The position numbers and the translations under genes are program-made. 36,283 bases of DNA from CAYMLL01 sp964390645 (GTDB lineage: Bacteria > Planctomycetota > UBA8108), in contig CAYMLL010000033.1 in assembly GCA_964390645.1 (NCBI GenBank), positions 1 to 36,283 on the forward strand, written 5' to 3'. A model generated the notes under the pieces. That model searched no databases and was not told where the DNA came from. It worked only from the letters and a program-made list of their open reading frames with translations. Of the stretch, positions 1 through 8,024 are shown piece by piece (the first letter of the stretch is position 1; each line of letters starts with the position of its first letter).

Positions 1-356
1 TCGCGCCCCGCCTCGTCCAGCGGGAACTTGCCGAGATCGCCGGTCGTGTTGCAGAAGAAGATCGCGTCGAACCCGGCGAGGCCCTCCCTGCTGATCTTCT
101 CCGTGGTGTTCGAGATCTCGATATCGAAGACGCCCGACGTCCTCGACATCTCCGGGAGCACCTTGCGGGCAGCCGCGATCCCGTCCCGGTGGCGAAAGCC
201 ACCCGTGGCCGTGACACAGAGGATCTTCGGCTTCCTGTCGTCGTCAGCTGCCGGCGTGGTGGCGTCAACCCGAGACGGCCCCAGGAACTGCAGCAGAAAG
301 GCAACAGCAGCGGCGAACAGCGGCGAACGACGGGTGAGCCTGGCAATCGATCTCAT
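1..356 (-). CDS. ThuA-like domain protein, secreted (partial)
   Basis: This minus-strand gene starts at the ATG at 354-356 and runs off the left edge, so only its first 118 codons are visible. The N-terminus is a signal peptide: MRSIARLTRR followed by a hydrophobic stretch to about residue 27. The mature part opens with KPKILCVTATGGFRHRDGI and later has FDAIFFCNTTGDL. Both match the start of the ThuA fold (PF06283), where a beta strand ending in GFRH and a later strand ending in NTTGD are typical. ThuA-like proteins have a glutamine-amidotransferase-like fold. In planctomycetes they are commonly exported and linked to sugar metabolism, but the reaction is generally not known. The gene lies 202 bases downstream of the kinase stop on the same strand. 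The gap between them shows only a weak TATGAT at 418-423 (minus), without a convincing -35. The call is firm at fold level and weak for function. Confidence 0.8.
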   Translation of the reverse strand, partial: MRSIARLTRRSPLFAAAVAFLLQFLGPSRVDATTPAADDDRKPKILCVTATGGFRHRDGIAAARKVLPEMSRTSGVFDIEISNTTEKISREGLAGFDAIFFCNTTGDLGKFPLDEAGR

Positions 357-558
357 GATGGTCTCGCAACATTGGGGTTTCTCGGGGACCGCAGGCCGGC
401 AGGACCGGCGCCCCCACATCATAACAAGACCACGCGCGTTCTCAGCTGTTTCCGCCGACGGGTCCTGACCCACGTCGACACCGAGTGACAGCGCGCAGCG
501 ATGACGAAGCCGGATCCGACGCCGGAGATGCCCGCCGCACCGGGGCTTCAACCGCCGC

Positions 559-1752
559 TCAGACGCCCGGCAGCGCCACGTCCGCCCACCAGGCCAGCTC
601 GCGGTCGAAGTCCTCGAGCCCGTCGTGCTGGACCAGCTCACGCAGGAAGCTCCAGGCCCCGTGAGGCCCGATGTCGGCGGCGGTGGCGTCGGGGAAGCGA
701 TTCTCCGGATCGAACGCGACCATGGTCTTGCAGAGGTCGACGAGCTCCCGGTTCTCCTGAAACTCGTCAGGCAGCAGGTCGGAGAGGATCCCGAGAAGCG
801 ACCGCTTCGCGTCAACGAGACGGTCGACGGTCTTGCAGGACTGGAAGATCATCCGACCCGACAGCATCTCGATGAAGATGTAGCCGAGGCTGGCAACGTC
901 GGAGCGGAAGCGAACGTGGTGCTGAACGAGCTGCTCCGGAGCCATGTAGTACGGAGTGCCGCGAATCACCGCGCGACCCTCGCGCTGCGGAGAGCCCGAG
1001 CTGTCCATGTCGATGAGCTTCACCGTTCCGGTGCGCTTGATCATGATGTTGGCCGGCTTCAGATCGCTGTGGACGATGTCGTGCTCGTGAAGCGCAGCAA
1101 GGCCCGACAGACAGCCACGCAGGATCCCCAGAGCGACCCCAGGTCGCACACGGCAGTGATCGTGACCGCGAGTGACGATGCTCTCCTCGAAGTGATTGCG
1201 GTCGTCGGAAGTCAGCCGGTCGTGGAGCGCGTCGAGCGTCTGGTGATCGAGGAGCCGTCGCAGGTCGATCCCGTCGAGGTACTCCATCACCATGACACGC
1301 GTCTCGCCGAGCGAGACGAAGTCGCGGATGTCGAGGAGGTGGTCGTGCTGCAGCTCGCTGACCTTCTGCGCCTGACCCGCGATGCGACGCATCTCCTCCT
1401 CGTAGGTGGTTCCCGCAACGTCCACGTCCCGCGGGAAAATCTTCGCCGCGACGCGGGTGCTGTAGCCGTCGACGCCCTCCCGATTGGCGAGGTAGACCAC
1501 ACCCTGGGCGCCGCTTCCCAGCAGGCGGATCATGCGATACTGCGCATTCCAGCTCATCTCCTTGACGACCTCGATCGGCCGACGCGGCCGCAGCGGCTGC
1601 AGCGGCGAACCGAGCACATCGTGGTACGACAGCAGCTGGGTCGCGTCGACGGCATCGCCGAGCCCACTCACCGTCGGGGCGTCCATGAGGGAGCGTGACG
1701 GCTCGCGGTCGGGAGAAGGAGAGTCGGGAAACGGGGTAGAGCTGGACAACAT
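559..1752 (-). CDS. Serine/threonine protein kinase with variant DFG motif
   Basis: This is a cytoplasmic Hanks-type kinase of 397 residues with no obvious transmembrane segment. Counting from the chosen start, the glycine loop GSGAQG is at 79-84, the ATP-binding lysine at K104 (VAAK), the catalytic loop HSDLKPAN at 228-235 (D230, K232, N235), and APE at 271-273. The position normally occupied by DFG reads D248-M-D (LIDMDSSG). The first, metal-binding Asp is therefore kept, but Phe and Gly are replaced. The ORF is open back to 1890. ATG 1752 was chosen because a good -10 (TATACT, 1800-1805, minus) lies about 45 bases upstream of it; ATG 1689 is an alternative. The N-terminal 65 residues are low-complexity and Pro/Ser-rich. 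The C-terminal region after about residue 350 has no recognised sensor domain. Substrate is unknown. The kinase assignment is secure; full activity is less certain because of the DFG change. Confidence 0.9.
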   Translation of the reverse strand: MLSSSTPFPDSPSPDREPSRSLMDAPTVSGLGDAVDATQLLSYHDVLGSPLQPLRPRRPIEVVKEMSWNAQYRMIRLLGSGAQGVVYLANREGVDGYSTRVAAKIFPRDVDVAGTTYEEEMRRIAGQAQKVSELQHDHLLDIRDFVSLGETRVMVMEYLDGIDLRRLLDHQTLDALHDRLTSDDRNHFEESIVTRGHDHCRVRPGVALGILRGCLSGLAALHEHDIVHSDLKPANIMIKRTGTVKLIDMDSSGSPQREGRAVIRGTPYYMAPEQLVQHHVRFRSDVASLGYIFIEMLSGRMIFQSCKTVDRLVDAKRSLLGILSDLLPDEFQENRELVDLCKTMVAFDPENRFPDATAADIGPHGAWSFLRELVQHDGLEDFDRELAWWADVALPGV

Positions 1753-1799
1753 CGAGATCCCGGACCAAAGCAGGCCGCGGCCGAGGCCGCGAGACCGGG

Positions 1800-1805
1800 A
1801 GTATA
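1800..1805 (-). promoter_or_regulatory. -10 element for the kinase gene
   Basis: TATACT on the minus strand matches the sigma-70 -10 consensus at five of six positions. No good -35 hexamer is visible at 16-18 bases. It would place the transcript start near 1793 and argues against the kinase start at 1890. Confidence 0.4.
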
Positions 1806-1851
1806 GGCTGCGAACGCGCTCAGCGCCATTCCCCTTGGCGCGACGGGTGTC

Positions 1852-1857
1852 TACAAT
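1852..1857 (+). promoter_or_regulatory. -10 element for the epimerase gene
   Basis: TACAAT lies 62 bases before the ATG at 1920. The same hexamer recurs at three other strong promoter candidates in this window. The -35 region here is poor. The divergent kinase -10 is only about 50 bases away, so the two genes share a compact intergenic control region. Confidence 0.45.
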
Positions 1858-1919
1858 GGCCGCTCCATCGCCACGAGCAGGATGGCCCACGAGCGACGAC
1901 CCAGGACGAGCCGGAACCC

Positions 1920-2753
1920 ATGAGCTTCAAGTACGCACTCTGCAGCGAGGTCTACAGGACCCCGATCGACGACACCATCCGCGCCGCGGCCGAGATCGGC
2001 TTCGACGGCGTCGAGATCGCCCCCTTCAACGTGGCCGGCTCCGTCGACGATGTCGGCCCCGAGCGCCGCGCCGAGATCCGCAAGGTCTCCGAGGACGCCG
2101 GCATCACGATCGTCGGTCTGCACTGGCTGCTCGTGTCACCGAAGGGGCTCCACCTGACGACCGCCGATGACACGGTGCGGGATACGACCTCCCGCTATCT
2201 CCGGTCGCTGGCCCACTTCTGCGCCGACCTCGGCGGCAAGGTGATGATCCTCGGCTCACCGATGCAGCGAAACATCCCCCGGGGCGAGAATCCGCGCGAC
2301 GCCCTGGAGCGTGCGGCCGACGGCCTGCGTCAGGTCGGCGGCACCTGCGTCGAGCGGGGGGTGAAGCTGCTCCTGGAGGCTCTGAACCCGACCGAGACGA
2401 ACTTCCTGAAGACGATCGAGGAGGCGATCGAGCTGCGCGACGCCATCGACAGCCCCGGCGTCGGTTTCATGCTCGACTGCAAGGCGATGTCAGGCATGCC
2501 CGCCGGCATCGAGGGGACCATCCGCGAGCACGGCGCGCAGGCAGGGCACTTTCACGCCAACGAGCCGAGCGGCAAGGGCCCCGGGATGGGTGACGTCGAC
2601 TTCCGGCCGATTCTGGGGGCTCTGAAGGAGAGCGGCTACGGCGCGGCCGTCGACGACGACGTCTGGGTCTCGACCGAACCCTTCGACTACGAGCCCGATT
2701 CCGGGACCGTCGCGCGCACCGCGCTCGAGACCCTGAAGAGCGCGGCCAGCTGA
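1920..2753 (+). CDS. Sugar phosphate isomerase/epimerase family protein
   Basis: This 277-residue protein is of the xylose-isomerase-like TIM-barrel class (AP endonuclease 2 family, PF01261), the usual length for cytoplasmic sugar isomerases and epimerases. Four residues sit where the family holds its divalent metal: E153 (LLLEALNP), D186 (FMLDCKAM), H212 (HFHANE) and E253 (STEPF). The opening YALCSEVYRTPIDDTI and GFDGVEIAPF follow the usual first beta-alpha units. The order and spacing resemble ketose 3-epimerases and hydroxypyruvate isomerases, but the sugar cannot be read from sequence. Its stop is 4 bases before the RbsD/FucU-like gene, so the two are almost certainly cotranscribed. That context suggests a free monosaccharide as substrate. 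Confidence 0.88.
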   Translation: MSFKYALCSEVYRTPIDDTIRAAAEIGFDGVEIAPFNVAGSVDDVGPERRAEIRKVSEDAGITIVGLHWLLVSPKGLHLTTADDTVRDTTSRYLRSLAHFCADLGGKVMILGSPMQRNIPRGENPRDALERAADGLRQVGGTCVERGVKLLLEALNPTETNFLKTIEEAIELRDAIDSPGVGFMLDCKAMSGMPAGIEGTIREHGAQAGHFHANEPSGKGPGMGDVDFRPILGALKESGYGAAVDDDVWVSTEPFDYEPDSGTVARTALETLKSAAS

Positions 2754-2757
2754 CGAC

Positions 2758-3189
2758 ATGCTGCACGGCAAGCTCATCCACCCGGAGATCCTCGGCGTCC
2801 TCGGCACGCTCGGCCACGGCTCACGCATCCTGATCTGCGACGGCAACTACCCGATCGCGACACGCAGCGGACACGCGGCGCAGGTCTACCTGAACCTGTC
2901 GCCGGGAGTCGTCACCGCGACGCAGGCGCTGGAGGCGATCGTCGCGGCCGTGCCGGTCGAATCGGCGTGCGTCATGAGGCCGGAGGAGGGGCCGGAGCCG
3001 GCGATCTTTGCCGAGTTTCGCGAGCTCCTCGACAGCGCCGGAGCACCGAGCGAGCTCGAGCCACTCGATCGCTTCGCGTTCTACGATGCCGGTTGCGAAG
3101 ACGACGTCGGCCTCGCGATTCACACCGCGGAGCGGCGGATCTACGCCAACCTGCTGCTGACCATCGGCGTCATCCCACCCGGCGACTGA
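2758..3189 (+). CDS. RbsD/FucU-type sugar mutarotase
   Basis: This 143-residue protein begins MLHGKLIHPEILGVLGTLGH followed by GSRILICDGNYPI. That is the signature N-terminus of the RbsD/FucU family (PF05025), in which the early His and the Asp of the D-x-N-x-P motif line the sugar site. The closing segment IYANLLLTIGVIPPGD also fits, with the family's Y-x-N motif present. Members interconvert anomers of ribose or fucose without a cofactor, in the cytoplasm or alongside a transporter. Length is normal for FucU. The gene follows the epimerase by 4 bases, giving an isomerise-and-mutarotate pair. Ribose and fucose types cannot be separated here with confidence. The ribose-type importer at 16.7-20.4 kb is a plausible partner. 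Confidence 0.88.
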   Translation: MLHGKLIHPEILGVLGTLGHGSRILICDGNYPIATRSGHAAQVYLNLSPGVVTATQALEAIVAAVPVESACVMRPEEGPEPAIFAEFRELLDSAGAPSELEPLDRFAFYDAGCEDDVGLAIHTAERRIYANLLLTIGVIPPGD

Positions 3190-3216
3190 GCCTTCCCGCA
3201 CCGCGTCCCGCGCTGC

Positions 3217-3244
3217 TTGACTGCCCCCGGTCAGCTCCTACAAT
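3217..3244 (+). promoter_or_regulatory. Sigma-70-type promoter of the TIGR03546/TIGR03545 pair
   Basis: TTGACT at 3217-3222 and TACAAT at 3239-3244 are separated by 16 bases. Each hexamer matches its consensus at five of six positions. The predicted transcript start is near 3251, about 50 bases before the ATG at 3302, which is itself preceded by GAGGAG. Confidence 0.7.
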
Positions 3245-3301
3245 ACGTCCCATCACACGGTCGATCACGGAACCGCACGACAAGGTGACCCGAGGAGCTC
3301 G

Positions 3302-3829
3302 ATGCTGCTGCTCACCTGGATACGCAAGATCTACAAGGTGCTCAGCGCCGACGCATCCCCGTCGTCGATCGCCATCGCCGCGGTCTTCGGGCTCACCGCC
3401 GGATGCGTGCCGGTAACGAGCGGCGCCTTTCTCTTCCTGCTGCTGCTGCTGCTCGTCTTTCGCGTCCAGGTGTCAACGGGAGTCCTCTTCTGGATCATCG
3501 GCCGGGCGTTGACGCTCGCCTTCGCGGACACCGCGTTCTACGCGATCGGCGACGGCCTGCTCTACGCCGAATCGCTCAGGGACGCCTGGACATCGCTCCT
3601 CAACACACCGCTCGTCGCATGGTGCGGATTCAGCTACCCGGCGGTGCTCGGCGGCTTCGTCTTCGGACTCGGGCTCGGCACGATCCTCTTCATGCCGGTC
3701 CGCCGGCTGGTTATCGCGTACCGTCGCTGGGCCCACGACAAGGTGTCGAAGAACCGCTTCTTCAAGTGGCTGACCAGCTTCTGGTTCATCAAGGCGCTGA
3801 GGTGGGTCTTCGTCGGAGGCACCCCATGA
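3302..3829 (+). CDS. TIGR03546 family membrane protein
   Basis: This 175-residue integral membrane protein has hydrophobic spans at roughly 22-53, 57-78 and 112-131. It has a short basic start (MLLLTWIRKIYKVL) and a basic C-terminal tail rich in K, R and W. The opening IRKIYKVLSADASPSSIAIA and the Leu-rich core resemble TIGR03546, a small DUF2062-like family almost always encoded beside TIGR03545. That is the case here: the next gene starts inside this stop codon (ATGA, 3826-3829). GAGGAG at 3292-3297 is a good Shine-Dalgarno sequence. The pair occurs across spirochaetes, gamma-proteobacteria and planctomycetes, and its function is unknown as far as I am aware. The family call rests on residue pattern plus gene context. 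Confidence 0.75.
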   Translation: MLLLTWIRKIYKVLSADASPSSIAIAAVFGLTAGCVPVTSGAFLFLLLLLLVFRVQVSTGVLFWIIGRALTLAFADTAFYAIGDGLLYAESLRDAWTSLLNTPLVAWCGFSYPAVLGGFVFGLGLGTILFMPVRRLVIAYRRWAHDKVSKNRFFKWLTSFWFIKALRWVFVGGTP

Positions 3830-5325
3830 ACCCCGTCAACTGGGTCCGCTGGAAGGTCGTCATCGCGCTCGGCGTCATCCTCGGCCTCTTCTACACGCTG
3901 GGGCTCGACCCGCTCACCCGGTGGCAGATCAACAGCCTCGGCTCGAAGGACACGGGCGCGCGCTGGAGCGTCGCCGAGGTCGGCCTCGGCCTCCTCGCCG
4001 GCGACGTCGAGATCCTCGACCTGCTCGTCTCTGCCGCGAGGAGGCTCGAGAAGGAGGCTGCCGCCGAGGGCTCCGACGCCGGCGAGGAGAAGGTCTTCAA
4101 CGCCGACGAGGTCCGGTTCGGGCTCAGCGTCCTGGAGCTGTCGAAGAAGCGCTTCGTCATCGACGAGATGGGGCTCGTCAACCCTCGCCTGGAGATGCGC
4201 CGCCGCGAGGACGGGTCGACGAACATCGGCGACATCGAGGACTCCGACATCGAGGACTCCGACGTCGAGCGGCCTCGGAGGGAGACCTCCGACGACTGGG
4301 TACGCTCCGCGATCGAGTGGTACGAGAAGCTCCAGAAGGTGCGCGAGAAGCTGCCGACCGGCGGCGGTGAGAACGAAACAGAGACCGAACGCGAGCGCCA
4401 GAAGGAGCTCGACCTCTGGCAGCGCGAGGTCGAGTATCCGTTCCGCGATCGCCCCACCTGCGTCGTACGCAGGATTCACGCCGAGCAGCTCGAGGTCTCC
4501 TTCGCCGACGAGGGCGATACGGACGGCGAGATCCCGAACCTGACCGATGGCGTCATCGCGATCACCGACCTGTCGAGCAACCCGGCGGTCCACGAGGAGC
4601 CGATCCGGCTGACGCTCGCGGGCAACCTGGCCGGCGCGACGCTGCGTCTCGAGACGACCCTCGACTTCACCGGCGCGACGACCCGGTACAGGATCGAGCT
4701 GGACTCCGGCGGCCTGCCGGTGTCCGTCGTCGAAGCCTTCATCGGCGACTCGCTGCCGGTGTCACTGGCGTCCGGCAAGATCGGTGTCACGGCGACGCTG
4801 ACGCTCGACGACAAGAAGGGCATCGAGATCGCCCCCAGGCTCTTCTTCCAGGGCGTCAAGCTGGCACGCAAGCCGGGCGAGGACAGGGTCGCCGGTCTCG
4901 ATGCCGGGTCCTTCGTGAAGGCCTTCAACGAGGCCTCCGGAGCGCTCGGGGAGGAGCGCCTCGAGATCGCCGACCTGAGGATCACCGGCACCATCGACTC
5001 CCCGAGATTCGAATGGGGCGACACGGTGAGGAACCTCGTCACCCGGGGCGGCCTCGCATTCGCGAACGCCCGGATCGAGAAGGGCAAGGCGCTGGCGCGC
5101 GAGCAGGTCGAGAGAGGCCTCCGGAAGCTGGGCGAGAAGCTCGGCCCGCAGGCCGAAGCGACACTCCGCGAGAGCGGCGTGGGCGAAACGATCAAGAGCG
5201 CCGTCAAGGGCGTCCTCCCCGGCAGCGAGGAAGGCGCCGAGGGCGCGGGCAGGATCATCGACTCCGTCGGCACGAAAGCCGGCGGCTTCCTGCGGGGGCT
5301 CGGCGGCGGCAAGAAGAAGGACTGA
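3826..5325 (+). CDS. TIGR03545 family protein, membrane-anchored
   Basis: ATG 3826 overlaps the previous stop by 4 bases (ATGA), which sets the start; the open frame further upstream is an out-of-frame shadow of the TIGR03546 gene. The 499-residue product has one N-terminal membrane segment (about 11-26) after the basic NWVRWK. A large, strongly charged extracytoplasmic part follows. It contains an acidic repeat DIEDSDIEDSDVE (about 136-148), a likely coiled or helical stretch around 155-205, and a C-terminal helical region ending in Gly/Lys-rich sequence. Beta-rich text in the middle recalls AsmA-like lipid-transfer proteins (ITDLSSNP, LTLAGNLAGATLRLE). AsmA-like similarity is my inference. 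TIGR03545 members have this layout and pair with TIGR03546. A shared envelope role is likely, but unproven. Confidence 0.75.
   Translation: MNPVNWVRWKVVIALGVILGLFYTLGLDPLTRWQINSLGSKDTGARWSVAEVGLGLLAGDVEILDLLVSAARRLEKEAAAEGSDAGEEKVFNADEVRFGLSVLELSKKRFVIDEMGLVNPRLEMRRREDGSTNIGDIEDSDIEDSDVERPRRETSDDWVRSAIEWYEKLQKVREKLPTGGGENETETERERQKELDLWQREVEYPFRDRPTCVVRRIHAEQLEVSFADEGDTDGEIPNLTDGVIAITDLSSNPAVHEEPIRLTLAGNLAGATLRLETTLDFTGATTRYRIELDSGGLPVSVVEAFIGDSLPVSLASGKIGVTATLTLDDKKGIEIAPRLFFQGVKLARKPGEDRVAGLDAGSFVKAFNEASGALGEERLEIADLRITGTIDSPRFEWGDTVRNLVTRGGLAFANARIEKGKALAREQVERGLRKLGEKLGPQAEATLRESGVGETIKSAVKGVLPGSEEGAEGAGRIIDSVGTKAGGFLRGLGGGKKKD
4231..4269 (+). repeat. 15-base tandem repeat inside the TIGR03545 gene
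   Basis: GACATCGAGGACTCC occurs twice in direct succession (4231-4245, 4246-4260), followed by a partial third copy with one change (4261-4269). It encodes DIEDS-DIEDS-DVE, an acidic linker. The period is a multiple of three, so copy-number change would keep the frame. Confidence 0.85.
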
Positions 5326-5343
5326 GGGGAGCCTGCCACGCCG

Positions 5344-7725
5344 ATGACCCGCTGCCTCCACGGACTGCGACGGCTGCCTCCCGCGGCTCGCGTCGCGCCA
5401 CGCCGGGGTCAGCGAGACCGCGACGCCGCCGGTCCGGGTCGATCCCGCCTCGGATCGACGCCCGCGACATCGCGACCGACGGCGAGGCTCTCGCTCGCCC
5501 TCATCATCGCGCCGCTGGTGTCGGTGTCCACCGGGGTCCTTCTCGCACAGGACGACGAGCAGTCTCTCCCCGCGGATGCTCCGACGGACCTCGAGGAACG
5601 GCGCAAGAACCTCGAGAGCTGGACCTTCGAGCCGGTCGCTCTCGAGGCCCACGGCTGGAACTTGCACATGGACCGCCGCGACTCGAGCTTCTTCGTGCGC
5701 GCAAGGCGCTCGGGCGTCAAGCTCTTCTCCTCGGCCCACCGTCGTGGCTTCTGCTCGGTCGTCCTCGCCGACGGAACCGTGCGGCCGATCGACCGGGTCG
5801 CCGCGCTCGACTCCCGCGACAAGCGGCTACGCTTCCGCGCCCTGTCGAGCCAGGGCGAATTGCCCCGGGTGACGATCGAGATGCGCCCTCTGGAGAACTT
5901 CAGCGGGCTCTCCATCGGCTTCGAGGTCGCGGACGACGCTCGCGACGCGGTGCGCAGCGTGCGGCTGCTCGATCAAGCTCTGTGGGTCAGCGACGCGGAC
6001 GGCGGAGGTGTCCTCCTCCCACGAGACCTCGGCGAGTGGATGGAGCCGAAGGGCGCGCCACTGGAGGTCACGCTGGGATACCGGACGGAGACCGTGGCCG
6101 ATCGCGACGACCGGAAGGCGCGATCGCCGGTGCCCTGCACGCTTCCCGCGATCGGAATCCTGCGCGGCGAGGGGCCTCTGGTCCTCTACTGGGACGACCC
6201 GCGCGCACACGTCACCGTGACGCGCCGCGAGGAGACCGGCCCCGGATTCGTGGGCAGGAGCGGCGTATTCGTCAGCGTCGACTTCGACGGCTCCTCCGGA
6301 GAGGTCAAGCTCCTTGTCCCGACCGACGCGCGAATGGAGTGGCTCGAGCTGCCGAACATCCTGAGGAGCTTCCTCACGGCGACGGAACGCCTGCCGACAC
6401 TCCGTTTCAAGACCGGGAACTCACCCGAGCTGCGCGGCCTCGTCGGCGCCGCCCTGGCGCGACTGCGGATGACCGAGCCCCCCGGCCCTCTGAATGCCCG
6501 CGGCGAGGTTCGCTACACCTTTTCCGAGGTCGCGGCGATCGCCGAGCACTGGAAGAGCGACCTCGAAATCGACCAGGCGCTCTTCGTCCTCGACGACTGG
6601 ATCGGCAGCGGCGGCGGACCGACGAGCCCGTCCTGGGTCGCGGCGCCGGAGTGCGGCGGCAACGAGGGGCTCCAGGAGCTCTCGGCGCGCCTTCGCGGCG
6701 CCGGCCATCTCCTCGGGATCAGCGTGGATATCGAGCAGCTCGCCACGCCCGGCGAGAGCGTCGGGACACCGGCGGCGACGTGGGAATCCGCGCTGCGATT
6801 CGCGGCTCAGGCCGACGGCTTCGAGGCCCTCGAGGACCTCTGCGCGCCGCAGCTGCTCCTGGTTCGCGATCGCGACGCATCGGTGCGAGGCTTGAAGGAG
6901 ACGAGCGCCATCGACGCGACGCGGGACGCCGTGGCGCGACACGCGACGGAAGTCTTCGGGCTCTGGGCTCGAAGCCCCGCGCTCCTCGACGATCTCGAGC
7001 ACTCGGTCCTCGTCGACGGAATCCTCGATCGCCGGCTGCGCGATCCGACATCGCCCGCCATCTTTCCGTTCTATCCGGCTTGCTTCGGGGATCTCGCGCG
7101 CATGACCTCGAGCCCGGAGCTGGCGCTCGGACCCGACGACGCGGCCGGCTTCCTGGCACATCTTCTTCTCGGGCAGGCGGCGCAGTACGAGATCCCGCTC
7201 CACGCCTATCACGAGCGCGAGGACGTCGAGCTCGGCGACGGCGCCGACTGGTGCTTCGCACGCCCGGGCGGCTGGACGGAGGGCCGCGGGCTCTCGCCGC
7301 GTGACGTCTTCGTCAAGAACACCTTCGAGGTCTCGTCCTGGCTCGCGCGGCAGGTCGCACGCTATCGTCTCACCTCGCACCGGACGCTCTCGAGCGACGG
7401 GTCGGTGCAGGAGTCCTACTTCGGTCCTGACCTCCGTGTCCTCGTCAACTTCGGCGATCGTGAGTACGAGGACGAGGAGACCGATACCGTGCTGCCGAAG
7501 TACGGATTCCTCGTGCGGCATCCGTTCTTCCGCGCCTTCCACGCGATCAAGGCGGGCGGCCTGTCGTACGACGAGCCTGCCTTCTTCACCGTGCGGTCGC
7601 TCGAAGGCAAGATGTTCCTGCGCGCGGAGTCAGTCCGGCTTTACCGTGGCTTCGGTCCGAAGCGGATCCGCCTCGGCGGACGTGTCTTCGAGGTCGATAC
7701 CGAGCTCCGCACACGCATCTGGTAG
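5344..7725 (+). CDS. Secreted or membrane-anchored protein of unknown family, 793 aa
   Basis: The start ATG 5344 lies 18 bases after the TIGR03545 stop and is preceded by AGGGGAG. Residues 1-48 are basic and Pro/Arg-rich. A hydrophobic segment at about 49-68 then looks like a signal peptide with an unusually long n-region, or a signal anchor. The rest (about 720 residues) has alternating beta and helical character. Features include WTFEPVALEAHGWNLHMDRR near 90-115 and, near the C-terminus, a stretch with SYFGPDLRVLVNFGDREYED that resembles the beta-sandwich ends of glycosidase-like proteins such as DUF5696. That likeness is tentative and no catalytic pair was identified. It could be a polysaccharide-active enzyme or a surface protein. 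Base composition matches its neighbours. Confidence 0.6.
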   Translation: MTRCLHGLRRLPPAARVAPRRGQRDRDAAGPGRSRLGSTPATSRPTARLSLALIIAPLVSVSTGVLLAQDDEQSLPADAPTDLEERRKNLESWTFEPVALEAHGWNLHMDRRDSSFFVRARRSGVKLFSSAHRRGFCSVVLADGTVRPIDRVAALDSRDKRLRFRALSSQGELPRVTIEMRPLENFSGLSIGFEVADDARDAVRSVRLLDQALWVSDADGGGVLLPRDLGEWMEPKGAPLEVTLGYRTETVADRDDRKARSPVPCTLPAIGILRGEGPLVLYWDDPRAHVTVTRREETGPGFVGRSGVFVSVDFDGSSGEVKLLVPTDARMEWLELPNILRSFLTATERLPTLRFKTGNSPELRGLVGAALARLRMTEPPGPLNARGEVRYTFSEVAAIAEHWKSDLEIDQALFVLDDWIGSGGGPTSPSWVAAPECGGNEGLQELSARLRGAGHLLGISVDIEQLATPGESVGTPAATWESALRFAAQADGFEALEDLCAPQLLLVRDRDASVRGLKETSAIDATRDAVARHATEVFGLWARSPALLDDLEHSVLVDGILDRRLRDPTSPAIFPFYPACFGDLARMTSSPELALGPDDAAGFLAHLLLGQAAQYEIPLHAYHEREDVELGDGADWCFARPGGWTEGRGLSPRDVFVKNTFEVSSWLARQVARYRLTSHRTLSSDGSVQESYFGPDLRVLVNFGDREYEDEETDTVLPKYGFLVRHPFFRAFHAIKAGGLSYDEPAFFTVRSLEGKMFLRAESVRLYRGFGPKRIRLGGRVFEVDTELRTRIW

Positions 7726-7732
7726 GGCCCTG

Positions 7733-7755
7733 TCCGGGCCCTGTCAGGGCCCGGA
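7733..7755 (+). terminator. Perfect hairpin just after the 5344-7725 gene
   Basis: TCCGGGCCCTG (7733-7743) and CAGGGCCCGGA (7745-7755) are exact reverse complements around one base. A stem of nine GC-rich pairs with a TGTCA loop is realistic. It starts 8 bases after the stop. There is no T tract, so intrinsic termination is uncertain. Confidence 0.5.
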
Positions 7756-7936
7756 TGAGTCCGTGAGTGGTCAGATCCGCTTCAGGTGCGGTCGCGAATG
7801 AGCCGGCCAGTCCACGGGCCTGGCAGCATGGGCCGCCGCTGAACGCGACACGAGAGCCCGGAGACGGCGTCCGGACGAACGCTGGACGTCTCGTCGAGTA
7901 CCTGACGGTTCCCGGACATACTTTTTGGCTTGTGAT

Positions 7937-7954
7937 ATCCGGCTGCGGCCGGAT
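7937..7954 (+). promoter_or_regulatory. Hairpin upstream of the PPC-repeat gene
   Basis: ATCCGGC (7937-7943) and GCCGGAT (7948-7954) form a 7-bp stem with loop TGCG. It lies about 70 bases before the chosen start at 8025, next to an AT-richer patch (7913-7938). It may be a leader structure or an operator; no known riboswitch class was recognised. Confidence 0.3.
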
Positions 7955-8024
7955 CCTAGAAAGGTCCTCCGTGCGACACGACGTCGAACGGAGAAACGAG
8001 GTGTATGCGAGAGGGACACGAACG

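Noticed and set aside
357..558. Possible small gene or promoter between the ThuA-like and kinase genes
   Set aside because: No frame here has coding character. A TATGAT on the minus strand at 418-423 lacks a partner -35 hexamer.
625..1698. A 357-codon plus-strand frame over the kinase gene
   Set aside because: The minus-strand kinase has all its motifs in frame; this is its complement.
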